Below, piece by piece: positions 57,292-64,000 of a DNA stretch of 64,000 bases. The notes below the pieces were generated by a model, which searched no databases, was not told where the DNA came from, and saw only the letters and a program-made list of their open reading frames with translations. The stretch spans positions 77,594-141,593 of the forward strand of contig CAYZZW010000002.1 in the NCBI GenBank assembly GCA_964482955.1, written 5' to 3'. Within the stretch, counting starts at the first letter, position 1; each line of letters starts with the position of its first letter. The position numbers and the translations under genes were made by a program. Source of the DNA: JAPLSN01 sp964482955. Its GTDB lineage: Bacteria > Spirochaetota > Spirochaetia > Treponematales > UBA12059.

Positions 57292-60200
57292 CGTCGCGCG
57301 GGTACGGACGGACGATCGCGGTTCCGGACGCAATGCGGGCTCTGTCGGCCATAACGCTCGCGGCCGCTTTCGCCCTCGGCGCGTTCTCCTGCGGCAATCC
57401 TTTCGACACGGTGGCGGGCACCGGTTCGGTGCGCCTGACCATCGACACGACCTTCCCGAAGACGGCGTACCCGAACGGCGACCCGACCTGGTTCGACGCG
57501 GACAAGTACGTCATCGGCGCGACGGGTCCGGGCTTCTGCCCGCCCGCGAACGTCGGAAGTCCCGGCACCGTCACCATCAGCGACCTACAGCCCGGCACCT
57601 GGACGGTCACCGTCACGGCGTGGAAAGGCCCGGTCCAGGTCGGTTCGGGCACCGCGCCGGTTACCGTCACGAGCGGCGGCGTCGCTTCGGTCAACGTGTT
57701 CGTCGGGTTCAATACAGCGGGCGGCGACGGATCATTCGTGGCGGGTTTTTCGTGGATCGGCGCGGAACCTCACGAATTGCTCGATTTCCAATGTACGGTG
57801 TTCGATGCCGGCAATGCCATCGTGATAGCCCCGGCGGGGGAAGTCGCCGCCGGTATGTCCGGAATCACCTTGGGGGCGGTGGCTTTGACGCCCGGACGGT
57901 ATCGAGTCGAAGCAAAGCTGGTCCGCACCGACTCGGGCGACTCGTATGCCGTCTGGGGGGATTCCGAGACCGTGTTCATCGCAAGCGGCACCGCCACCGA
58001 GAAGACGTGGTCACTCGCGTCTGCGAACCTCAATCAGCCGCCGCCGCCGCCGACTTCGTCCATACCGATGATTCTGCCGGCCAACAAAGCCTTCGTCATC
58101 GGTGGAACGAACCTGTCGCTCTACAATACCTACCCGGGGTGCGAAACCAGATATTGCATCAGCACCGACGGATCTGATCCTGGGGATCCGAGGATATCGG
58201 GCACTTATTACTCGGGAGCTTTTCCGCTTGGGAGTTTCATGCCGTCGGTTGCCATACAGGTAAGCGCGGCATCCAAAAACCTCTGGGGCTGGAGCGATCC
58301 GGTCTTGTTCACGTTCGAACGGCTCGGTACGGGAGCCCCTCAACCGCTACATGTACACGCCAGCTTAGGCAGCGACGACAATCCCGGCACCAGCGCAGCG
58401 CCCCTCAAGACCATCCAACGCGCGGTCGACCTGGCGGCCGCCATGCAGCCTGCCTTGGGTGTTGCCAAGTTTACGGTGAATGTGGCGCGCGGCACGTATG
58501 AAACTCCGCCCGCGGGCCTCTTCATGTGCGACGGCGTTTCCCTCAACGGCGGCTACAACGACGGTTTTACCGTCCAGAATCCGACTGACTACGAAACGAT
58601 CATCCTCAATTCGGCTCCGGCCGGCGTCGGAACCCCCGCCGCCCCGGTTCCGTCGCTTTACTTCGCCGGCAGTTACAATGTCGGATCGGAAGTCATGCAC
58701 GCGACGGTCAACGCGCCGGACGGGCTCGAGTATTCCAGCGCCGTCAACCTGATCGGTGTCAATTGCACGGGAAGCACGACTTTCATCGGCAGGAGCGTTC
58801 TCAACGCCGCAACGAACGCGAATAAAATAGCCTTCGGCATGTACGCGCGTTATTCGGGACCTTTCTATGTTGGCCTCGATGCGGCGGGCGGCGGAAACGA
58901 AATCAACGGGGGCAACAACGCGCCCGACGCGATAGGACTGTACGCCGAAAGCTCGACGATGGCCGTGCACTACAACACGATCAAGGGCAACGGAAGCGGC
59001 GCCGTGAGTTCGGTGGGCGTGTATTCCGGGAGCGGCGACCAGTCGGCATATCGCAACAACATCATCTTCGGCGGAACCGCCGCCCAGACGATTTGCGGCG
59101 TCCGGGCCGACAAGTCGAAGGCTCAATTCATCGATAACAATATAACGGGCGGGAATTCCGGCGGCGCGGCATACGCGTACGGCGTGCACGCGAGCGGCAC
59201 GCAGGCCGGTTTCGCGCTCGAAGGCAATTCAAGCACGGCCGTCGTGGAAGCCGGTTCGGCGAGTACCGCGAATCAATCCATCGGCATAAAACTCGACGAA
59301 GACGCGGTTTTGACCGCGACCATGCTCGACGTGAGCGGCGGCAACGGCATAAACGCATTCGGGCTCGTCATCGCCAACGTCGCGCCTGCATTCTCGAACA
59401 CGATCAAGAACAGCGCGATCACCGGCCGCACGGCCGGCACCGGGCCGGGGATCGGCGTCCTGCTGGACGTCGCGGGTCCCTGCACGTTCGACAATACGGC
59501 CATCGTCGGGTCGAGCGTGGATACGGACACCGCCATCGGCGTTCGCGTATCGGGAAGCAGCGGCACGCTCTCCGGATCGGGAACTTCGACCGTCACGGGC
59601 ACTACGGGAGTGTCGTCGATCCGTTCCGTGGGCATGTCCATCGCGGGCTCCGCTACGCAGATCGCCGGATGGAAGTTCATAGGCTCAGGCAAGGCGACCG
59701 GTACCGGAGAAGCGATCGGCATCCATATCGCTTCGACCCACGCGACCGATCCGACGACGCTTGCGATCGGCGGCGTCGGGCCGGCTTACGCCATAGAGGA
59801 GATCGTCGGAGGCAACGCGCAAAACGGGCAGTCCGTCGGCATACTCGTGGCTCCCGACTCGGGCGCGGGCGACATCCGCATCCATCACAACCCGAATATT
59901 CGCGCGGGTTCATCCGAGATCAAGTCCATGGGCATTTTGGTCATGAATCCGGCGCTGTCCGCGGGGAAAGCGGTTACTCTCGACCATAACGCCATCTCGG
60001 GTGGCGCAGGTGGCGGCCAATGCTTCGGCGTTTCCTTGGAAGGCGTCCCCGCGAACGGCGCTTTTGTCGACACGAACGTCATCTACGGCGGAGACGGAAC
60101 CGGGTCGGTCCGCGGTTTGCGCGTTGGCGCGGGCGGCGGCACCGCCCGCTACAACACGGTGATCGTGAGCGGCGGCGGCTCAAGCGGAACCAAGGCCGCG

Positions 60201-60665
60201 CTCGACCTCAACGGTGCCGCATCGGCGGAAATTTCCTGCAATATCTTCGTGGCCAGTTCCGGTTCCCAGGGATTTGGCGGTACCGCCGTGAACGCCCTTC
60301 CTGGGACGATGAAGTACAACGCGTTTTACGGAAAGACCGCAGTTTTCGAATCGAGCGGTTCGCTGGATGACGCGAAATTCAACGCTACCCTCAATCCAGG
60401 CGATCCAAAAATCGGCAATATCAATCTGAACAAAGCGGGATATGACACGCTGTTCGCCGTCGGCGATGTCTCAAAGTGGCCCAATACCTCCACGGATTTC
60501 TTCTCGTTGATGCCCTCGTCCGCGTTCAGGCTTGGCGGTTCCGCATTGGCTGCCATCTGGAGTCCGGGTTATACGATAGATGCAACGGAGCTCGCTACCG
60601 ATTTTACCGACGTCGCCAGGACGAAGCCCAACGACTACTCATTGGGCGCTTACGAAAAAGACTGA
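57288..60665 (+). CDS. Large lipoprotein with DUF1565 and long beta-helix
   Basis: A 1125-residue lipoprotein. GTG at 57288 has GAGGTGA just upstream and overlaps the preceding stop as GTGA; ATG at 57333 gives a more compact signal peptide (MRALSAITLAAAFALGAFSC) and is an alternative. After a chitobiase C-terminal-like region (CISTDGSDPGDPRISGTYYS) comes a DUF1565 motif (HASLGSDDNPGTSAAPLKTI) and about 650 residues of right-handed beta-helix with Asn/Gly/Ser-rich turns. Many genes of this type occur in spirochaetes; surface display is likely. It ends at a strong bidirectional terminator. Confidence 0.75.
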   Translation: MTSRGYGRTIAVPDAMRALSAITLAAAFALGAFSCGNPFDTVAGTGSVRLTIDTTFPKTAYPNGDPTWFDADKYVIGATGPGFCPPANVGSPGTVTISDLQPGTWTVTVTAWKGPVQVGSGTAPVTVTSGGVASVNVFVGFNTAGGDGSFVAGFSWIGAEPHELLDFQCTVFDAGNAIVIAPAGEVAAGMSGITLGAVALTPGRYRVEAKLVRTDSGDSYAVWGDSETVFIASGTATEKTWSLASANLNQPPPPPTSSIPMILPANKAFVIGGTNLSLYNTYPGCETRYCISTDGSDPGDPRISGTYYSGAFPLGSFMPSVAIQVSAASKNLWGWSDPVLFTFERLGTGAPQPLHVHASLGSDDNPGTSAAPLKTIQRAVDLAAAMQPALGVAKFTVNVARGTYETPPAGLFMCDGVSLNGGYNDGFTVQNPTDYETIILNSAPAGVGTPAAPVPSLYFAGSYNVGSEVMHATVNAPDGLEYSSAVNLIGVNCTGSTTFIGRSVLNAATNANKIAFGMYARYSGPFYVGLDAAGGGNEINGGNNAPDAIGLYAESSTMAVHYNTIKGNGSGAVSSVGVYSGSGDQSAYRNNIIFGGTAAQTICGVRADKSKAQFIDNNITGGNSGGAAYAYGVHASGTQAGFALEGNSSTAVVEAGSASTANQSIGIKLDEDAVLTATMLDVSGGNGINAFGLVIANVAPAFSNTIKNSAITGRTAGTGPGIGVLLDVAGPCTFDNTAIVGSSVDTDTAIGVRVSGSSGTLSGSGTSTVTGTTGVSSIRSVGMSIAGSATQIAGWKFIGSGKATGTGEAIGIHIASTHATDPTTLAIGGVGPAYAIEEIVGGNAQNGQSVGILVAPDSGAGDIRIHHNPNIRAGSSEIKSMGILVMNPALSAGKAVTLDHNAISGGAGGGQCFGVSLEGVPANGAFVDTNVIYGGDGTGSVRGLRVGAGGGTARYNTVIVSGGGSSGTKAALDLNGAASAEISCNIFVASSGSQGFGGTAVNALPGTMKYNAFYGKTAVFESSGSLDDAKFNATLNPGDPKIGNINLNKAGYDTLFAVGDVSKWPNTSTDFFSLMPSSAFRLGGSALAAIWSPGYTIDATELATDFTDVARTKPNDYSLGAYEKD

Positions 60666-60678
60666 CGCGCCGGAAACG

Positions 60679-60717
60679 AAAAAGCCCCCGCCGGCACCTG
60701 CCGCGCGGGGGCTTTTT
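60679..60717. terminator. Bidirectional intrinsic terminator
   Basis: AAAAAGCCCCCGC (60679-60691) pairs perfectly with GCGGGGGCTTTTT (60705-60717) over 13 base pairs. It lies between the convergent lipoprotein operon and membrane-protein gene and has T-runs on both strands. Confidence 0.95.
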
Positions 60718-60774
60718 CTTCCTTCCTTCGCTATCGCTTCGATACTTCTACTGCCGAGCATCGCCGTACCGGCT

Positions 60775-61863
60775 TTACCACCGCCGCCTGCTCATGAGCA
60801 CGGCGAACATGGCGGTTTGCACGAGCGTGCCGAAAATGCCGAGGACGATGCCGACGGTCGTGAGGGGCTTCCGCTCGACCTTGCCCTGCGAGGCGTCGCG
60901 CAGTTCGAGGAAACCGATCACGGCGGCGACGATGCCGATGGGCAGGGGGATGAAGAGGCTTCCGAGGCCGAGCCCGAACACGAGCCCGACCTTCGATTCG
61001 CGCGTGCCCTCGGAGGCGGACAGGCCGCGCAGGGCCAGCTCGTCGAGGCTTTCGGGTTTGGAGGCTGCGGCTTGAGAAGCCGCGGGTTGCGATGCCGCTC
61101 CCGTCGTGGGGGCTGCGGGCGCGGCGGCGGACGAAGAGCCGTTTGACTCGGATCCGACGGCGGGTTCCGCGGCCGGCGGCGGGTTGGTCCGGCGCTCGTC
61201 GGTTTCCTTGATCCACTGGGCGCGGTTCGTCTTCCAGTATTCATCGAGCAGCATGTTGTAGCCGGCCACGGCCCACGGCGCGCGCGTCGCGGCGCCTTCG
61301 GTCAGCTGGACGGCGGCCTTGACGTTCGACATCTTCGCCTTGACGGCGCCGCCCGAGCGCAGGTGGAACATGAGCGATATTTCCTTGCCGCCCTTGATGC
61401 CGTTGACGTAGTGCTGGACTTCGCTGCGGTACAGCCACATGAGGTCCTTGAACGGGAACACGACCGTCGAGAAGGCGCGCTTCACGATCGCCCAACGCGC
61501 GGTCATGGCCATCTTTTTCGTGTCGAGCAGGCTTTCCGCGGCTTCCGCGTCGATGGCCGCGAGGACCTGCGCGGAGTCGCCGAAGCGCGCGACCTGCGCG
61601 CGGAAATAGCGCTCGGGGCCGCCGCGCGCGAGCCGCATGAGGAGCGCGACGACGCCGACGCCGCCCAGGATGGCGGCCCACACCAGGAACGGCGCCATGG
61701 CCGGGTTCAAGCCGCCTCCGAAGCGGCCGTAGCGCGGATCGGAGCCGATCGAAAAGGCGGCGGCGACGAGGCCGGCGCCGGCCAGGGTCATGGGTACGCC
61801 GAGCTTCAGGAGATTGGCGCACGAGCGGGAGGCTTCGCGCAGGCAGAACGACTTTTGTTCCAT
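60775..61863 (-). CDS. Membrane protein with DUF4190-like C-terminus
   Basis: A 362-residue protein. Two N-terminal membrane segments (about 20-40 and 55-78) flank a short loop; a cytoplasmic region (about 80-225) contains KDLMWLYRSEVQHYVNGIKG, similar to PH-like or DUF6709-like domains that sense membranes or ligands. A low-complexity Ala/Pro/Ser linker (about 235-285) leads to a DUF4190-like pair of hydrophobic hairpins (VGLVFGLGLGSLFIPLPIGI) at the end. GGAG precedes the ATG. Function unknown. Confidence 0.65.
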   Translation of the reverse strand: MEQKSFCLREASRSCANLLKLGVPMTLAGAGLVAAAFSIGSDPRYGRFGGGLNPAMAPFLVWAAILGGVGVVALLMRLARGGPERYFRAQVARFGDSAQVLAAIDAEAAESLLDTKKMAMTARWAIVKRAFSTVVFPFKDLMWLYRSEVQHYVNGIKGGKEISLMFHLRSGGAVKAKMSNVKAAVQLTEGAATRAPWAVAGYNMLLDEYWKTNRAQWIKETDERRTNPPPAAEPAVGSESNGSSSAAAPAAPTTGAASQPAASQAAASKPESLDELALRGLSASEGTRESKVGLVFGLGLGSLFIPLPIGIVAAVIGFLELRDASQGKVERKPLTTVGIVLGIFGTLVQTAMFAVLMSRRRW

Positions 61864-62004
61864 GAGACGCTCCTCGAAGGGGATTGCGACGGCGTCCGGA
61901 CGCTTTGCCGGGCGCAAAGCAACATGCATTGGATACGTTCCGAGTATACGCCCCGTTTCGGGCTTCGCACAAGACGAACCCGGATGCGCGCGGATTGGCG
62001 GAAA

Positions 62005-62147
62005 GCCGCGCCAGGGGGTGAAGCGCAAAACCCGCAGCGCTTCGCGGCGGTCGCCGAAGGCGCGTGTCGGGGCTGCGCGAGGATTTGGAGCGGAACACCC
62101 GACCGAGCGGTGAACGCGTCCGGCGTTCACCGCTCGGGGGCGCCCGG
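62005..62147 (+). repeat. Structured dispersed element, copy B
   Basis: Left box GCGCCAGGGGGTGAAGCG then CAAAACCC, a variable middle with a GCGCTTCG/CGAAGGCGC stem, right box AGGATTTGGAGCGGAACA (62080-62102), a perfect 15-base-pair hairpin (arm CCGAGCGGTGAACGC, 62103-62137, loop GTCCG) and 3' box GGGCGCCCGG. Its hairpin differs completely in sequence from copy A's but keeps position and pairing. It lies opposite in orientation to both flanking genes; in the rest of the gap 61864-62190 I see nothing. Confidence 0.75.
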
Positions 62148-62190
62148 AAAAATCAAATCGAAAGGACGGGAACCATGAAGATTCATTCCC

Positions 62191-64000
62191 TCAGAACAGC
62201 GCGATGCCGAAGCGGGCGTAGGGCATGAGCGAGGGGAAGAGGGCGCCGTCGAAGTAGAAGACGCGGGCGTCAGCGCCGAGCTCTCCGAAGAGTTTGCCGA
62301 ACGCGGCCTTGAATCCGGCGCCGCCCGTGACGAAGAGGTCCTGCGAATAATCGCTTTCGGAACCGAGCAGCGTGTCGATGGTCACCCAGCTGAACGCGGC
62401 GCCGAAGCCGCCGTGCGCGGTCAGGTTCACGGGTAGCTTGAAGGCCGAAGTCCAGCAGCCTTGGACGGACGCTTGCGCGATGACGAGTTGGCCGCCGGTC
62501 TTCGTGCCCGCCTCTTTGACCGGGTACGATTGGAAATCGGCGGTGACCAGGAAGCCGAGGCCTTCCGCGAGGGGTACGCCGTCGAACACGCGTCCGTAGG
62601 GAAACTCGACGGCGAGCGTGCCGCCGAGCCAGGACGTGTCGAAGGTGTTCGAGATCGTGTCCGACAGGCAGAGTCCCGCGGCGTACCCGGCGGAGACGCC
62701 GATGCGGCGCTCGATGGGCTTGAAGACGGGTTCGACGCCGATGCGGTCCGGGTCGGTGACCGCGGTTTCGGTTCGCGCCTCGGGCGCGGGGGCGCGGTCC
62801 GGCGCGGGCGACGGTTCCGCGAGCGCGGGGGCGGACGGGCCGGCGGCCGCGCGGGTTTTCGGTTTCGGCGCGACGCGGTCCTCGACGGCGGGTTTGGCCA
62901 TCCGCGCGGCGGCTCGCTCGGCGCGTTCGCGCTCCGCTTCGATCCGTTCGTCGGCGCGGGCGACGCGCGCCTCGGCGGCCGCGATGGCGCGCTCCGACAG
63001 CGAGCCCGATCGGGTCGCTTCCTCCTCGGCCGAAGCGTCGGGGACGCTCTCGGCGGGGGTGCCGGTTTCCGGGGCGGTCGCGCCCGCTTGAGTCGCGGCA
63101 GGCGTGGGGTCGGCCGGTCGCGCGGTCGCGGGGGCGGTCGCCGCGACCGCGGGCAGCTGCGGCGCGGGTACGGGCGCGGCGGGCGTCGCCTTGTTCGCGC
63201 GGCGGGCGGGCGGCTTGAGCGATTCGACGACGGCCTTTTCCGGCGCCTTGGCGGCGGCGGCGGGTTGCGCCGCGGGTTTGCTTTCGGGCGCGGCGGTTTG
63301 CGGAGCGGCGGCGACTGCCGCGGGCACGGCGTCGCCGGCGAGCGCGTCGCGGAGGGTGAGCGCCGCCTTGCCGACGGCTTCGAGACCGCCGGGATTGCGG
63401 AGCACGAGGTCGTACGCGCCGGCGGCTTTTTCGGCGAAGTTCACGGCGACCACGAGTTCGCCGTCGGACGCGCGGACGACCTTCGACGCGACGATGTCGG
63501 GCGTGCCGGCCGGCCCGCGGAACGCGACGACGGTGTCCGCGGACAGGCCGGAGCCGCGCACGGTCAGCGCGCCGTACACGCGGTCGTTGCCGGCCACGGC
63601 CGGTTCGACGGATGCGAAGACGGGCCGCACGCGCGCCGGCAGCGCGATCGGGCTTTTCCAGCGGAAAGGCGCGGCGCCGGGATTCTCGAAGACGATGGCG
63701 TACGCGCCGGCCTGGGCCTTGGTGAGGTCGAAGGAGAAGACGGCGCCCGTCTTGTCGAAGCGGACGGGCCTGGCCATGAAGGTGATGCCTTTCCCCTCGA
63801 GCTTGGCGACGGTGTCCTTGAGGAAGCCCGAGCCGGTTGCCGACAGTTCCGCCTTGGGCGCCCCGGCGAAGAGACCGCCTGGCGAAATCTCCTTAACGTC
63901 GATTTCGGCGGTCAGCTTCACGGACACCGGCATCCAGTCGCTCACGGACGCGGCTTTCATGAACACGTTGAGCACGGTGATGCGCACTTTGTACTCGCCG
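62191..64000 (-). CDS. IPT-like and beta-barrel surface protein, 5' end missing
   Basis: The gene continues past the right edge (the frame reads GEYKVRITVLN at the boundary). The first visible 200 residues hold two IPT/TIG-like segments (ISPGGLFAGAPKAELSATGS; VEPAVAGNDRVYGALTVRGS), then a long Ala/Pro-rich low-complexity linker with a charged, coiled-coil-like stretch (EARVARADERIEAERERAE), and a C-terminal region of about 170 residues with alternating strands ending in an aromatic residue (MPYARFGIALF), as in outer-membrane barrels. A surface-exposed adhesin-like or transport-linked protein is inferred. Confidence 0.65.
   Translation of the reverse strand, partial: GEYKVRITVLNVFMKAASVSDWMPVSVKLTAEIDVKEISPGGLFAGAPKAELSATGSGFLKDTVAKLEGKGITFMARPVRFDKTGAVFSFDLTKAQAGAYAIVFENPGAAPFRWKSPIALPARVRPVFASVEPAVAGNDRVYGALTVRGSGLSADTVVAFRGPAGTPDIVASKVVRASDGELVVAVNFAEKAAGAYDLVLRNPGGLEAVGKAALTLRDALAGDAVPAAVAAAPQTAAPESKPAAQPAAAAKAPEKAVVESLKPPARRANKATPAAPVPAPQLPAVAATAPATARPADPTPAATQAGATAPETGTPAESVPDASAEEEATRSGSLSERAIAAAEARVARADERIEAERERAERAAARMAKPAVEDRVAPKPKTRAAAGPSAPALAEPSPAPDRAPAPEARTETAVTDPDRIGVEPVFKPIERRIGVSAGYAAGLCLSDTISNTFDTSWLGGTLAVEFPYGRVFDGVPLAEGLGFLVTADFQSYPVKEAGTKTGGQLVIAQASVQGCWTSAFKLPVNLTAHGGFGAAFSWVTIDTLLGSESDYSQDLFVTGGAGFKAAFGKLFGELGADARVFYFDGALFPSLMPYARFGIALF

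Noticed and set aside
1..64000. CRISPR arrays, tRNA/rRNA genes, insertion sequences or prophage
   Set aside because: No regularly spaced direct repeats, no cloverleaf or rRNA core sequence, and no transposase, integrase or structural phage gene seen in any frame. The repeated arms have variable spacing and no unique spacers.

Overview
This 64 kb window is GC-rich bacterial chromosome, roughly two thirds G+C by eye, coding densely on both strands. It carries no rRNA, tRNA, CRISPR array, transposase or phage gene that I could recognise. Gene content (many signal-peptide lipoproteins with loose lipoboxes, chitobiase C-terminal-like and DUF1565 beta-helix proteins, a TAXI TRAP transporter, type III glutamine synthetase, a secreted WD40-caspase) suggests a GC-rich member of the Spirochaetota. 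That is an inference from gene content, not a proven assignment.

Layout. 1-8.6 kb: a lipoprotein fragment, two tandem paralogous AraC-type regulators flanking an exported metallo-beta-lactamase-fold protein, then a RyR/TrkA-like membrane protein convergent with a 1091-residue WD40-caspase-EF-hand protein. 8.7-10.6 kb: trpS preceded by a 39-codon leader peptide with two Trp codons and competing hairpins (candidate attenuator), then a cupin. 10.8-13.5 kb: a two-gene membrane operon (LptF/LptG-like protein with a TPR-like insert). 13.5-16.2 kb: a STAS-zinc ribbon / YbjN / PspA / winged-helix operon with a terminator inside the last gene. 16.3-20.9 kb: SDR, TrmJ-like methyltransferase, small exported protein and an ABC exporter. 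21-27.8 kb: an exported Ntn-hydrolase lipoprotein coupled to a propeller-barrel protein, then a NarL-type two-component pair. 27.9-35.9 kb: MtfA-like peptidase, type III glutamine synthetase, DUF2156 protein, malic enzyme, and divergent zwf-pgl. 36-39.7 kb: a TAXI TRAP transporter operon. 39.9-44.4 kb: histidine phosphatase, RluA-type pseudouridine synthase, acyltransferase, transglutaminase-like protein. 44.4-48.7 kb: an orphan CbbQ/CbbO (NorQ/NorD)-type AAA-VWA pair. 48.8-60.7 kb: DUF4015 glycoside-hydrolase-like protein, two paralogous secreted beta-helix proteins with a companion, and a three-lipoprotein operon ending in a 1125-residue beta-helix protein. 60.8-64 kb: a DUF4190-like membrane protein and a partial IPT/barrel surface protein.

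Central metabolism here is linked: malic enzyme and zwf-pgl (both NADPH or pyruvate supplying) share a divergent promoter region, and the glutamine synthetase handles nitrogen assimilation. Much of the rest is envelope biology: PspA stress response, ABC export, LptFG-like transport, lipoproteins, secreted beta-helices and a periplasmic caspase.

The non-coding layer is unusually rich. I see (i) a recurring promoter form with a -10 box 6-7 bases before the ATG and no Shine-Dalgarno, implying leaderless mRNAs; (ii) four REP-like palindromes with a conserved tail; (iii) eight copies of an inverted-repeat family with CACGAAGG/CACGGAGG arms, four of them holding the same 28-base insert; (iv) two copies of a structured element whose terminal hairpins share position but not sequence; and (v) leader structures before trpS and glnN. 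The trpS leader and the two-copy structured element are the best candidates for undescribed biology.
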